A stretch of 49,209 nucleotides of DNA from Prolixibacteraceae bacterium (GCA_003457135.1 DMSQ01000015.1:1-49209), one strand, 5' to 3'. Shown: positions 9,464 through 19,027, counted from the first letter of the stretch. Notes: generated by a model from the letters alone, not told the origin. Translations and numbers: made by a program.

Positions 9464-10849
9464 ATGAAAAGGAGTTCGATAGGGTTTTTAATTATTATAG
9501 GTACTGTTTCAGTATTGGGAATACTGCTCATTCAGTTTTTCTTCCTGAAAAACTCTTATGATCTGAATGAGAAACAGTTCCATCAATTAACCACCAGCGC
9601 TCTGCGAAGTGTTGCTACTCAGATTAACGAATACAATGCCAGGGTTTTGAATCGTCCTTCCAAAACCATGCAAGGTGGCCAGGTCGAACAAATTTCAAAC
9701 AATTACTACGTTGTAAATGTCAACGATGTAATTGACCCAGGTTTACTCGAACATTTCCTTACGGCAGAATTTAAGAAACGGAACCTGAACGTAACTTATG
9801 AATACGGCATCTACGACTGCAACTCAAAGAGAATGGTGCATGGCAGCGCCATGATGCAGGACTCAATCAATCCAATCCCTAAGATTTTAAAAGATACGGA
9901 TTCGATTCGTTGCAGTGTAGAAGAAATCATGTTCGAGAAACACTATAACAAGGCTGATATTAACTCAGGAAAAAAGAAAAAGGTCTGCAATTTACCGACC
10001 TGCGAAAAATTTACCTATTACTTTGGCGTTCACTTTCCCGATCGCTCACAATTTTACAATTCGCGCCTGATGGTCTGGTATTTTTTAAACGGCATATTGT
10101 TTTTTGTTGTGATTTTCTTTGGTTACGCCTTGTACGTAATTATTAAACAAAGGCAACTTAGCGAGATTCAGAAAAATTTTATCAATAATCTTACCCACGA
10201 GTTCAAGACACCTATTGCCTCCATTGAACTGGCTGCAAAAGTTCTGGCAAGTCCCAAAATATGTGAGCAACCCGATCGGCTGGCCGAGTATGTGCGAATA
10301 GTGGGGCAGCAAAATAAGCGGCTTTCCGCCCATGTCGAAAAACTGCTTCAAATGGCAACCATCGAAAAAACCAAGTTGCATTTAAATCTGGAACAGATTG
10401 AACTTAATCAATTTATTCACGAGTCTGTTCATGAGTTCAGAAATAGTCAGAATGGAAGGATCTATTCGGTAGTTATTGAATCAACGGTTGTGAATGCGAC
10501 GATCAGGGCAGATCAACTGCATTTTTCAAACCTGGTTTTCAATATTTTAGATAATGCTATCAAATATTGCAAAACAGATCCTGAAATTTTAATCAAACTT
10601 GAAGAACGCGAAAATTATTACCATATTTCGTTTGAGGATAATGGTATCGGGATTCCGAAAGACTGCCGGAAGAAAATTTTTAACCGGTTTTTTCGGGTGC
10701 CAACCGGAAATGTTCATGATGTCAAAGGCTTTGGCCTGGGATTGGATTATGTGCGGAAAATAGTTCAGCGACATGGTTGGCAAATAAATGTGACTGATAA
10801 TTCGCGGAAAGGCAGTACATTTATCCTTAAAATTAAGAAACCTGTATAA
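9464..10849 (+). CDS. Two-component sensor histidine kinase, RprX-like
   Basis: The 461-residue kinase has a membrane helix at about 7-27, a periplasmic sensing region (about 28-205) and a second helix (about 206-228). A HisKA domain with His245 in NLTHEFKTP and a HATPase domain (NILDNAIKY, FEDNGIGIP, FGLGLDYVRK) follow. There is no HAMP domain between the second helix and HisKA. The periplasmic part contains a few cysteines (for example YDCNSKRM and the CNLPTCEK stretch) that could be redox or metal sensitive. The stop codon overlaps the start of the response regulator by one base, so the pair is translationally coupled. The architecture resembles Bacteroides RprX; the signal is unknown. Confidence 0.9.
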   Translation: MKRSSIGFLIIIGTVSVLGILLIQFFFLKNSYDLNEKQFHQLTTSALRSVATQINEYNARVLNRPSKTMQGGQVEQISNNYYVVNVNDVIDPGLLEHFLTAEFKKRNLNVTYEYGIYDCNSKRMVHGSAMMQDSINPIPKILKDTDSIRCSVEEIMFEKHYNKADINSGKKKKVCNLPTCEKFTYYFGVHFPDRSQFYNSRLMVWYFLNGILFFVVIFFGYALYVIIKQRQLSEIQKNFINNLTHEFKTPIASIELAAKVLASPKICEQPDRLAEYVRIVGQQNKRLSAHVEKLLQMATIEKTKLHLNLEQIELNQFIHESVHEFRNSQNGRIYSVVIESTVVNATIRADQLHFSNLVFNILDNAIKYCKTDPEILIKLEERENYYHISFEDNGIGIPKDCRKKIFNRFFRVPTGNVHDVKGFGLGLDYVRKIVQRHGWQINVTDNSRKGSTFILKIKKPV

Positions 10850-11559
10850 TGAACTTTCAAGGCGAAAAAATTCTGTTAGTCGAAGATGACCAAACCCTTA
10901 ATTTCATTGTAAAAGACAACCTGGAACAAGCGGGATACGTGGTTACTTCATACGAAGATGGCGAATCGGCCATAAAGAATTTTGCTTCAGGAAAATTTAG
11001 CCTGTGTTTATTGGATGTCATGCTTCCAAGAAAAGATGGTTTTACTGTTGCCAAAGAAATACGGATCATTGACGATCATGTGCCGATAATTTTCCTTACA
11101 GCCCGCTCGATGACCGAAGACCGCATTACCGGGTTGACTATTGGCGGCGACGATTATATAACCAAGCCATTTAGCATGGAAGAATTACTGCTCAAAATCC
11201 GGATTTTCCTCAAACGAAGCCTTACAAACAATGAGCCCTTGACCGACCAAAACTATTATAAAGTGGGGAGTTTCAACTTTTTCTTCGACAGTTTGGTACT
11301 TGAAGGCAAGGATGAACGTAAGACTTTAACTTACAAGGAAGCGGAACTGTTGCGCTATTTCTGCGATAATCCAAATAAAGTTCTGAGCCGTTCTGATATA
11401 TTGAAACAAGTTTGGGGATCGGACGATTACTACCTGGGACGAAGTCTCGATGTGTTTATTTCGCGGTTGAGAAAATATCTAAGTAATGACAACAACATCA
11501 AAATTCTAAACCTGCATGGTATTGGATTCAGGTTTAATGCTTCAATTACTAAAAGCTGA
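10849..11559 (+). CDS. OmpR-family response regulator, RprY-like
   Basis: The 236-residue regulator has a receiver domain with acidic pocket EDD (12-14), phosphoacceptor Asp56 in LLDVMLPRKDG and the conserved Lys in DDYITKPFSMEEL. A winged-helix DNA-binding domain follows (about 133-234, with RSLDVFISRLRKYLS and GIGFRF). It is overlapped by the kinase stop codon (TAATG) and is surely its cognate partner. The linker and C-terminal phrases resemble RprY of Bacteroides. Targets are not identifiable here; the closest divergent gene is the DUF1573 protein. Confidence 0.92.
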   Translation: MNFQGEKILLVEDDQTLNFIVKDNLEQAGYVVTSYEDGESAIKNFASGKFSLCLLDVMLPRKDGFTVAKEIRIIDDHVPIIFLTARSMTEDRITGLTIGGDDYITKPFSMEELLLKIRIFLKRSLTNNEPLTDQNYYKVGSFNFFFDSLVLEGKDERKTLTYKEAELLRYFCDNPNKVLSRSDILKQVWGSDDYYLGRSLDVFISRLRKYLSNDNNIKILNLHGIGFRFNASITKS

Positions 11560-11619
11560 CCTCCTATTATTGAGTTACATGGCGAATAATTATTACCTTT
11601 AAAAGGAAAAGTTAAACGA

Positions 11620-11937
11620 ATGTTTTTTGATAATTACAAATCACATCAGGAATCCCAGATTCGGAAATCTTTACTTTGGGAGTATAATTTGGATCAGTTC
11701 AACTGGACAGCAATGCGTACACTTGTTGTACAACGCGTTGTAGAACGTGGCCGGAAGAATGATTTTTATGCTATACTGAATCTCTATGGCCTGAAAGGGA
11801 TTAAAGAAGCAATTAAACAAATAACCTATTTGAATGCAAGAGATATTTCGTTTGTATGTTCTGTTTTTAATTTGAAAAGAGAAGACCTTCAATGTTACAC
11901 AAAGCAACAATCAACAGTTCAACACTGGGAATCTTGA
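11620..11937 (+). CDS. Small DUF6922-like protein
   Basis: The 105-residue, probably helical and cytosolic protein has the pattern LLWEYNLDQFNWTAMRTLVV, VQRVVERGRKNDFYAIL and a C-terminal LNARDISFVCSVFNL. From memory this matches the DUF6922 family. Members often stand in front of an AbiEii-type nucleotidyltransferase toxin and may be its antitoxin or regulator. No such toxin follows here: the next gene, 19 bases on, is a TauE/SafE permease. The protein is therefore either an orphan remnant of a toxin-antitoxin pair or has another role. Confidence 0.7.
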   Translation: MFFDNYKSHQESQIRKSLLWEYNLDQFNWTAMRTLVVQRVVERGRKNDFYAILNLYGLKGIKEAIKQITYLNARDISFVCSVFNLKREDLQCYTKQQSTVQHWES

Positions 11938-11956
11938 ACAATCTATGTGAAATAAT

Positions 11957-12325
11957 ATGTCAGTCACACAAATCATATTACTTGTTATTATTGGTTTAAT
12001 AGCCGGTATTTTCAGTGGTTCGCTTGGAGTTGGGGGAGCAATCGTTATTATTCCGGCGCTGGTATTCTTTTTGGGCCTTTCGCAACATCAGGCACAGGGT
12101 ACTTCACTGGCATTCATGTTACCTCCGGTTACTCTGCTGGCCGCAATCAATTACTGGAAGCAGGGTTATGTGAACTGGAAATATGCCCTGATCCTGGCCA
12201 TTATGTTTTTTATCGGCGCTTATATCGGTTCAATAATTTCGGTGAATATTCCTGAAAAGGTACTGAAAAAGCTTTTTGGGGCTTTGCTGTTATTCGTGGC
12301 CATGAAAATGATTCTTTCGAAATAG
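11957..12325 (+). CDS. Half-length TauE/SafE-family membrane permease
   Basis: The 122-residue protein has four predicted membrane helices and the TauE/SafE start pattern GLIAGIFSGSLGVGGAIVIIP followed by QHQAQGTSLAFMLPP. The usual family member is about 240-270 residues with two such repeats. This one is a single repeat with a normal stop and no second half downstream, so it would have to act as a dimer. Family members export sulfite, sulfoacetate or related anions; the substrate here is unknown. Half-size forms are, as I recall, common in Bacteroidota, so I do not call it truncated. Confidence 0.82.
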   Translation: MSVTQIILLVIIGLIAGIFSGSLGVGGAIVIIPALVFFLGLSQHQAQGTSLAFMLPPVTLLAAINYWKQGYVNWKYALILAIMFFIGAYIGSIISVNIPEKVLKKLFGALLLFVAMKMILSK

Positions 12326-12356
12326 ATACTTATTAATCCGAAATCGTCACAAAGCA

Positions 12357-12396
12357 AAAGCGGCAGGATTATTACTTTGAATAAACCTGCCGCTTT
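12357..12396. terminator. Bidirectional terminator between the permease gene and susD
   Basis: A perfect 11-bp stem (12357-12367 with 12386-12396, arm AAAGCGGCAGG) with an 18-base loop lies between two convergent genes. The arms are flanked by A on the left and T on the right, so it can work for both transcripts. Confidence 0.85.
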
Positions 12397-12442
12397 AATA
12401 TTACTGAAAGTCGAATCTAAAAACCGACCTCATCTTTCGATT

Positions 12443-14026
12443 TTACCAACCTGGATTTTGCTGTGCTGCCAAAGTTGGATTAGCATTGATTTCGTCCTGA
12501 GGGATTGGCCACACGAAACGAAAATCGGAATAAGGAACAGCGACAGTACCCAAAGCTCCGGTATAAGGAGTTCCAAGTGTATAGGCAGTTCCGGCAGGCA
12601 TACCATTAGCTAACTTGGCAGGAATACCATTTATCGGAAAATACGGACATTGCTGTAAACGGTGAATATCGGGCCAGCGACGACCTTCCATCACAAATTC
12701 GATTCGCCTTTCAACAAGGATAGCGCCAAGTAACTCTACATTGTCTTTAAAGTTTGCAGCAGTATATGCCTGCGTGGCAGGAGTTGCCAATGCACGGTTT
12801 CGGACCATGTTCAAATAAATCAAACCATTGGCTACATCACCTTTCCTTGCATAAGCTTCAGCCATATTGAGGAGGACTTCAGCATAACGCAACATTGGTG
12901 AAGGATCGGTGTAGTTGGTCTGATCCTTGTATTTGTTGGTAAAAATAACATTAGATACTTTAAAGGTCATTGCCCCGTCAGCACGTCTTTTATCGTCAGC
13001 AAGCCACGATGGATTTCTCCAGATAATCGGGCTTACGCAAACCAGTTGCCGACGTCCGTACTGAGAAGCCAAAGCAGCATTTACACCCGGATTATTCGTT
13101 CCTGAATTTTCCATTCCGAAAATAGATTCCGTATTGGCATATGGAGTAACGAATGGGCCTGAGGGATCGGCGGTTAATGAATAAGTGCCAGCCATCGCAC
13201 CGGTAGTGAATTTTGTTCCCTCGGCAATTACTTTATCCATATCCCACATGTGCAGATAAATCCTTGTTTTTTCGGCCACGGCAGCGCCTTTGGTTGCCCT
13301 TACCAGTTTAAAGTTGCCCGTCCGGACAGCTTTCAACGGAAGACTAGTTTCAGCAAAATCGAGGTCAGCAAGAATTTTTGCATAAACTTCAGCAACAGTA
13401 CTTCTTCCGGTCGCAAAACCTGCATCAATGGCAGCCTGAGTGGTGAATGGCGTTTCGAAATAGGGAACTCCCTTACTAGGGGCGGTTGGATTGTCTTTAA
13501 ACGGGCGCGCAAAATGGATAAGCAACTCATGATAAGTCATGGCTCTTAACAAGCGGGCTTCGCCCTCGTATTCTGCTGCCAGCGCTGCCGGAATTACATT
13601 TTCGGTAGCAGCTTTTTTCACACCTTCAATAACAATGTTACAACGGTTGATTAACCGGTAAGAATCTTTCCAGTAGTGTACATTATTGGCTGTAGTTGGG
13701 CTGTATGTGGCCGTGTAAGTGAGTTGGTAAAAAGTAGCTACGTTTACCACATCCTCGCCCCGGTTATCACCTTGCTGAACAAATGCAGCGCCAAATGGAT
13801 ACCCGCGATATGCCCCATCGTAGAAACCCAATTGGGCAGCCTGGTACATACCTGTTACGGTTAGTGCAATCAGTGCCGGACTTTTAAAAGCCGCAGTTTC
13901 AGAAACCTGATTGAAAGGCTCCAGATCAATATTTTTTTCGCAGGAAGTAACTGCCATGCCAAGAATAAGAACCGGAACTATACTTTTGTGGAGTACTTTC
14001 TGATAAATTTTAAATATGTTTTTCAT
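12443..14026 (-). CDS. SusD/RagB-family nutrient-binding outer-membrane lipoprotein
   Basis: The 527-residue lipoprotein (lipobox ending TSC, about Cys29) has the helical TPR-like SusD fold. This is seen in the N-terminal NIDLEPFNQVSETAAFKSPA segment, the RLLRAMTYHELL helix, MLRYAEVLLNMAEAYARKGD and the C-terminal RRIEFVMEGRRWPDIHRL. SusD proteins sit as lids on SusC channels at the cell surface and capture glycans or peptides. It begins 20 bases after its susC partner (14047-17121), and a strong terminator follows. The ligand is unknown. Confidence 0.93.
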   Translation of the reverse strand: MKNIFKIYQKVLHKSIVPVLILGMAVTSCEKNIDLEPFNQVSETAAFKSPALIALTVTGMYQAAQLGFYDGAYRGYPFGAAFVQQGDNRGEDVVNVATFYQLTYTATYSPTTANNVHYWKDSYRLINRCNIVIEGVKKAATENVIPAALAAEYEGEARLLRAMTYHELLIHFARPFKDNPTAPSKGVPYFETPFTTQAAIDAGFATGRSTVAEVYAKILADLDFAETSLPLKAVRTGNFKLVRATKGAAVAEKTRIYLHMWDMDKVIAEGTKFTTGAMAGTYSLTADPSGPFVTPYANTESIFGMENSGTNNPGVNAALASQYGRRQLVCVSPIIWRNPSWLADDKRRADGAMTFKVSNVIFTNKYKDQTNYTDPSPMLRYAEVLLNMAEAYARKGDVANGLIYLNMVRNRALATPATQAYTAANFKDNVELLGAILVERRIEFVMEGRRWPDIHRLQQCPYFPINGIPAKLANGMPAGTAYTLGTPYTGALGTVAVPYSDFRFVWPIPQDEINANPTLAAQQNPGW

Positions 14027-14046
14027 AATTGTATAGTTTTAAGGGA

Positions 14047-17000
14047 TTATAATTTCAGGTTAATACCAAAAGTTACTACACTCTGACGGGGAGTACCGTT
14101 GTAGTCAACACCTCCTGATTCCATTTCCGGGTCAATACCAGTATATTTGGTAAACATCAGTAAATCCTGTCCCTGAGCAAAAAGTCTTAAATTCGAGATG
14201 CCAATCTTATTTAAAACTGACTTCGGAAGAGTATAACCAAGTGTAACAGTCTGTAATTTGATGAAGTCGCCTTTTTCAACCCATCTTGTACTCGAATTAT
14301 CGGTAAGGTTAACAAATGTTTCACCTGCATACCATAAACGTGGGGTCCATCCGTCGCCAGGATTATCAACACTTTGCCACCTTCCCAGAATTTCTGTTCC
14401 GTTGTTCTGGAATTTCTGGTTGAGCAGATCCATACGTGTACGGTTCATCACATAGTTGCCACCACTGTAGCGGAACATCACATTCAAATCAATTCCTTTG
14501 TATTCAGCTTTTAATCCAACTGATCCAAAATAAGTTGGAATTGAACTTCCCAGAAGTTTCCGGTCGGCTGAAACTAACGATGAGGCAACTGAAATATCTG
14601 TAGGATTTGCCGGATCATACCCTTTGTACGTTGATGTTGGAATATTGCCCTGAACCAACGTGCCGTCAGCTTTCCGGTAAATCGGGTTACCATTCGACAT
14701 GTTAACTCCCACATAATCATACCCAAATATTGAACGGATTGATTCGCCTTCGCGGATAATGGTGTAGGTTTGGAGAATATCCTGATGAGCAACCAATTCG
14801 ATCACTTCATTCTTTACAATCGATAGGTTTCCGTCAACCGATACTTTCAAATTTTTGTTACTGATCAAAGCAACATCAAAACTGAATTCATATCCCCAGT
14901 TTTTCAGTTTCCCAATATTCTTGGCAATTGAGTTTCCGGGAATACCGAATGCAGGCGGTGTTGGGGCATTTAAAATCAATCCGTCCTGATTATTTATGAA
15001 ATAATCGAAAGTAAATTTGTATTTGCTGTCTGCAAATGATGCGTCAAAACCAATGTCAGTTTTTTTACTGGTTTCCCATTTCAGTTGGTCGTTTCCGATC
15101 TGTGAGAAAGCAATACCATTGTAATCAGCATATTTGGAATTCGAATACAACCCGAGGTATGGATAGTTGCCAATATCAACGTTACCAACTTCGGCATACG
15201 ATGCGCGTACTTTAAAATCAGAGATGAAGGTCAGGTCCGACAGGAATGATTCTTTCGATATGGTCCATCCCACAGAAACTCCGGGGAAGATACCGTAGCG
15301 GTTATCTTTTGGAAGTGAAGATATTCCATCCCGGCGAACTGATGCCTGAAAAAAGTATTTTTGTGCATAGTTGTAGTTTACCCTACCTGCCAGTGAGTTA
15401 AATCCATTTTGGGTCATTGATCCACCTGATGCCTGAGTTCCGTACGAACCATCAATCAGGTTATGGCTGAAGAAAGAATCGGACATATTGGTTCCTGCGC
15501 CGTAAAATGAATTCACTGTTTGTTGCTGGAATTCGTTTACCACATTAACGTTAATGTTATGGATTTCGGCAATTGTTTTGGTGTAGGTCAATACATTTTG
15601 CCAGTTCCAGCGGGTCAGGTTTGCAAAATTGTTGTTGATACGGCCATTAACACTTTGTCCGTCGCCGTGGAAGGGGTTCCAGTATCGGAAACCTTCAGTT
15701 CCTTTGGTATCAACTCCAACTTGTGTCCTGAAATTCAAGTCAGATGTAATATTAGCCATAGCGTATGCACTGGCAACTACACCCATTGTTTTCGATTGAA
15801 AAACATTTTTATCAAGGGTATAACGGATGTTTGGCAGGTTATCGTCCACTTGTTGGAGGTTTTGCCCACGACCGGCATAATTGGTGTTGATATCATCAAT
15901 GTTGTACCCGGTTAGATCGTTCGGATCGAATACGGTTGTATTAGGCAACATTCGGATTGCAGAAAAAATATTTCCTGAAAGTGAATTTGAACCAGTATTT
16001 AAACCAAAATATTCAGATCGGGTAATGGCAGAATTTAACCCGATAGTCAACCAATTCTTGACCTTCTGGTCAATGTTTGATCTGAAGGTATAACGGTTCA
16101 TTTCATTTGGACGGGAAACTCCTTCCTGGGTCGTGTAGCCCACAGAAAAATAGTAGTTAGTCATATCGGTTGCACCCGATATTCCCAGATTATGATCTTG
16201 CTGGAAGGCATTTTGGCGAAGTACTGCTGCTTGCCAGTCTGTGTTTATATCGGTACCTACGGCAATGGCTGTCTGACCGCGATTTGATCTTTTCTCGTTA
16301 GAAATAGCTACAAAATCAGGTGTTTCCAACAGATCGAACAAATTAATCGGTGAGGCAATACCAAGGTAGTTGTTGTATGTAACACTGAACTTTCCTTTTG
16401 ACCCTTTTTTGGTAGTAATCAGGATGACGCCGTTTGCAGCCCTTGAACCATAAATTGCGGTTGCTGATCCGTCTTTCAGGATTTCAACCGATTCGATGTC
16501 GGCCGGATTAATATCTCCCATAGCATTGGTCGAGGCATATCCTCCAACATCACCCGTAAATATTGGCATACCATCAACAACAACCAAAGGATATGTTCCC
16601 TGAGAGATAGAGCCAATACCACGGATACGGATACGGGGAGCTTCACCCAATATACCGGTACCAGCAGTTACCTGAACACCAGCCGAACGACCGGCTAACT
16701 GAGATTCAAAACTTGGAGTGGCCAGATTGGCAATTGCATCACCTTTTACCTGAGAGATGGCACCGGTAACTTCCCTTTTTTTCTGGACACCGTAACCAAC
16801 TACTACCACCTCGTCAACTGATATGTCCTGAGCTTCAAGCCGAACATTGATGACCGATTGGTTGCCGATAGTGATTTCCTGAGTAGCCATTCCAACAAAG
16901 GAAAAAACAAGAGTTTTAGCATCAACAGGAACTTTAAGGACATATTTCCCATTCATGTCGGTAATTGTCCCCATCGAAGTCCCTTTTACCGAAATTGATA

Positions 17001-17121
17001 CGCCTGGCATAGTACCTCCATCGTCGGCAGAGGTTACGCTGCCTGTGATTTCCCTGGTTTGTGCCAGAACGACATTCAAACCAATTGCAAAGAATGCAAG
17101 CAATAACGCGATTTTTTTCAT
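14047..17121 (-). CDS. SusC/RagA-family TonB-linked outer-membrane protein
   Basis: The 1024-residue protein has a signal peptide (MKKIALLLAFFAIGLNVVLA). A carboxypeptidase-D-like domain follows (about 22-105, GTITDMNGKYVLKVP), then the TonB-box/linker region (VDEVVVVGYGVQKKREVTGA), a plug (about 115-230, IRGIGSISQG and ILKDGSATAIYGSRAANGVI) and the barrel. It is the TonB-driven importer of the SusCD pair with 12443-14026. The first 45 bases of the gene and its leader closely match those of the other susC (20562-23813), although the barrels differ. No sigma/anti-sigma pair is adjacent. Confidence 0.95.
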   Translation of the reverse strand: MKKIALLLAFFAIGLNVVLAQTREITGSVTSADDGGTMPGVSISVKGTSMGTITDMNGKYVLKVPVDAKTLVFSFVGMATQEITIGNQSVINVRLEAQDISVDEVVVVGYGVQKKREVTGAISQVKGDAIANLATPSFESQLAGRSAGVQVTAGTGILGEAPRIRIRGIGSISQGTYPLVVVDGMPIFTGDVGGYASTNAMGDINPADIESVEILKDGSATAIYGSRAANGVILITTKKGSKGKFSVTYNNYLGIASPINLFDLLETPDFVAISNEKRSNRGQTAIAVGTDINTDWQAAVLRQNAFQQDHNLGISGATDMTNYYFSVGYTTQEGVSRPNEMNRYTFRSNIDQKVKNWLTIGLNSAITRSEYFGLNTGSNSLSGNIFSAIRMLPNTTVFDPNDLTGYNIDDINTNYAGRGQNLQQVDDNLPNIRYTLDKNVFQSKTMGVVASAYAMANITSDLNFRTQVGVDTKGTEGFRYWNPFHGDGQSVNGRINNNFANLTRWNWQNVLTYTKTIAEIHNINVNVVNEFQQQTVNSFYGAGTNMSDSFFSHNLIDGSYGTQASGGSMTQNGFNSLAGRVNYNYAQKYFFQASVRRDGISSLPKDNRYGIFPGVSVGWTISKESFLSDLTFISDFKVRASYAEVGNVDIGNYPYLGLYSNSKYADYNGIAFSQIGNDQLKWETSKKTDIGFDASFADSKYKFTFDYFINNQDGLILNAPTPPAFGIPGNSIAKNIGKLKNWGYEFSFDVALISNKNLKVSVDGNLSIVKNEVIELVAHQDILQTYTIIREGESIRSIFGYDYVGVNMSNGNPIYRKADGTLVQGNIPTSTYKGYDPANPTDISVASSLVSADRKLLGSSIPTYFGSVGLKAEYKGIDLNVMFRYSGGNYVMNRTRMDLLNQKFQNNGTEILGRWQSVDNPGDGWTPRLWYAGETFVNLTDNSSTRWVEKGDFIKLQTVTLGYTLPKSVLNKIGISNLRLFAQGQDLLMFTKYTGIDPEMESGGVDYNGTPRQSVVTFGINLKL

Positions 17122-17268
17122 AGAGAATTATTTTAAATTTAACAGCTTCAATTAATTTGACATCTAATGTAAAAAAATGTTAAAATATTCTGATGAACTA
17201 TGTTTTATAATATGCCTAAATATGCATTTTTAACTTAATCATCAACCTGGATGAAGGGAGATATGAAA

Positions 17269-17952
17269 CTACCCGATAAGTTCATTGCAATAACTTCCAA
17301 GTTTTTTTAAGTGATCATTTATTTTTAAATCAAGCTTGTTGATTTTAATGAATTCTTTGATTTCAGCCTCGTGATCCGGAAAAATCTTCAGGAATTGCCT
17401 TTCGGTTGTAAATTTATACATTTCGTTTTTAACCTTAACCCAGTAAACGGTTGCAGGAGAGACAATTACATTATCGGGTAATTCAAGATTTCGGACCTGA
17501 TTCCCTGCTCCTACAGTGGTAACCCGTGTAGTAGCATTTGTTTGCGAAGTAAGTCCATAAGCAGTAGGCGTACCTGCTGTAGTAAAACGGCTTTTGTGCT
17601 GAATAAACAATGAAATACGGCCACTTACCAGAACTTCGTAAAAAGCTTTGCCGACAGGTACAAATTTACGGTCATGAAGGTAGATCGTATCAATATCTTC
17701 GGTATGCTCCACAATCCGGAAAACTCCCTGCTGATCAAAAATCATTTCTTCATCAACCTTATTGTAGTTAAGCAATGCAGAACTTGTATCTCCCGATTTC
17801 ATCCTGATGGTGCTTTTGACAAATTCAGGGAAAAGTAGTTGGGGATATGGATTAGCAGTATTAGTTTGTCCGGCAAGGTCAACAGAAATACTGAACAGAA
17901 AAAGAATCAGAAATGCCAGGCGACTAATTTTTTGTTTGCATATTCGTTTCAT
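17269..17952 (-). CDS. Exported protein of unknown function in a SusCD operon
   Basis: I do not recognise a named family. The 227-residue protein starts with a signal peptide (MKRICKQKISRLAFLILFLF). The mature part is mixed beta/alpha, with YPQLLFPEFVKSTIRMKSGD, DIDTIYLHDRKFVPVGKAFYEV and a lysine-rich helical tail (FPDHEAEIKEFIKINKLDL). A longer in-frame start at 18030 would read through the terminator at 18008-18045, so 17952 is chosen. It precedes susC by 147 bases and may belong to that transport unit. The phrase FVPVGKAFYEV and the overall layout are familiar from other Bacteroidota operons, but no function is known to me. Confidence 0.75.
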   Translation of the reverse strand: MKRICKQKISRLAFLILFLFSISVDLAGQTNTANPYPQLLFPEFVKSTIRMKSGDTSSALLNYNKVDEEMIFDQQGVFRIVEHTEDIDTIYLHDRKFVPVGKAFYEVLVSGRISLFIQHKSRFTTAGTPTAYGLTSQTNATTRVTTVGAGNQVRNLELPDNVIVSPATVYWVKVKNEMYKFTTERQFLKIFPDHEAEIKEFIKINKLDLKINDHLKKLGSYCNELIG

Positions 17953-18007
17953 AATGTGAGTTTTTAAAGTCAGTTTGTAGAGTCTGTATATAACGCCAAA
18001 AGATAAG

Positions 18008-18045
18008 AAAAAAAAAGAGGCTGAACTCATTGAGCCAGCCTCTTT
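18008..18045 (-). terminator. Rho-independent terminator after the DUF1735 gene
   Basis: A 10-bp stem (18014-18023 with 18036-18045, core AGAGGCTG/CAGCCTCT) starts 16 bases past the DUF1735 stop codon. On the minus strand it runs directly into TTTTTTTTTCTT. It marks the end of the susC-susD-DUF1735 transcript, so the unknown gene at 17269-17952 and the second susCD may be a separate unit. Confidence 0.88.
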
Positions 18046-18061
18046 AATTAAAATCGAGAAA

Positions 18062-19027
18062 TTATCTTGGTCCTTTATAGGTATATTTCTCAGTTACTAA
18101 ACTTCTAAGTACCGGACTAACGTTTAATTGGCTCAAATAATAAGCAACATTCATCGTCTTGGTAGCAGGGTCATATTTATTAATTGCACCCTCGCCGGTA
18201 TATAAAACGGCAGTTCTTCCACGTGCAGGCGAATCGGTAGTTGTATTAAATACATTCACATTATTATTTGCATCAAAGCTGAATGCAGGGGTCCATGCTC
18301 CAAATTGACTTGCACCACCTCCGGTTTCGAAAATGTATCCGTAAAGTCCGTAGTCAGCATCATATTTACTGCAAGTATTCGCACCCGTTGTTCTTAGTTC
18401 AACAATTTTTGGATAAATTCCAGTCCATGGTGCATTTAAATAGTCCACGAATGTACCGGTAACGGTATATACTCCATCCCATTTATTTTTGGCCAGAACT
18501 TCACAAACAATTGTTTCATCAACATCAGCGCTCAGTTTTCCGGTACCTGAAACCGACAGGATTTTGAAAGCAAGAGCATAGCTCAGGCTAAAATCGAAGT
18601 TTCCGGCAGCCGGGACATTAATCATAATGGCTTTCCCGGTTTCTCCGGCTTCTAAAGTAACAGTCAATTTTCCTGCAGTTATAGCTGGAGATACCGTCCC
18701 TAAATTAGCTGGCAGCGGAACATAGTTGGTTTTATGGTCTGTATTATACTTCGTAAGCAGTGAACCATCGGCATCGTACTGTAATACAACTGTAGTAGCG
18801 GTATTTAAGTCTTTACTGTTTGGAACGTCTCTTCTGATTTCAAAAAGGAGACCAGACTGCGGGGTAGTTTTTGCATCAAAAGCCAACATGTTATACACCG
18901 ATGGGTGCAGCTTCACAAATGTTTGTCCTGCATCGCCTATTGATTGCTGCTCTGGAATGCATGAAACCGCGAGGAGTGCAAAAAACAAAACATAAACCTT
19001 GATATTTAAATCATGAAATCTTTTCAT
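18062..19027 (-). CDS. DUF1735-type surface lipoprotein
   Basis: The 321-residue lipoprotein (lipobox LAVSC, about Cys23) has an N-terminal DUF1735/BT_3987-like beta domain (about 35-165, with FVKLHPSVYNMLAFDAKTTP and VTLEAGETGKAIMINVPAAG). A second beta-rich domain follows (about 180-321). Proteins of this kind are usually encoded after susD and act as surface glycan- or protein-binding accessories. It is 41 bases downstream of susD (19069-20529) and is followed by a strong terminator. The ligand is unknown; a carbohydrate-binding role is inferred from position. Confidence 0.82.
   Translation of the reverse strand: MKRFHDLNIKVYVLFFALLAVSCIPEQQSIGDAGQTFVKLHPSVYNMLAFDAKTTPQSGLLFEIRRDVPNSKDLNTATTVVLQYDADGSLLTKYNTDHKTNYVPLPANLGTVSPAITAGKLTVTLEAGETGKAIMINVPAAGNFDFSLSYALAFKILSVSGTGKLSADVDETIVCEVLAKNKWDGVYTVTGTFVDYLNAPWTGIYPKIVELRTTGANTCSKYDADYGLYGYIFETGGGASQFGAWTPAFSFDANNNVNVFNTTTDSPARGRTAVLYTGEGAINKYDPATKTMNVAYYLSQLNVSPVLRSLVTEKYTYKGPR

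Noticed and set aside
10085..10381. Minus-strand frame across the kinase gene
   Set aside because: It is a shadow of the HisKA region on the opposite strand with no features of its own.
11957..12325. Truncated or frameshifted TauE/SafE gene
   Set aside because: The sequence after the stop is a terminator with no second-half homology; half-size members are a known form, so it is kept as intact.
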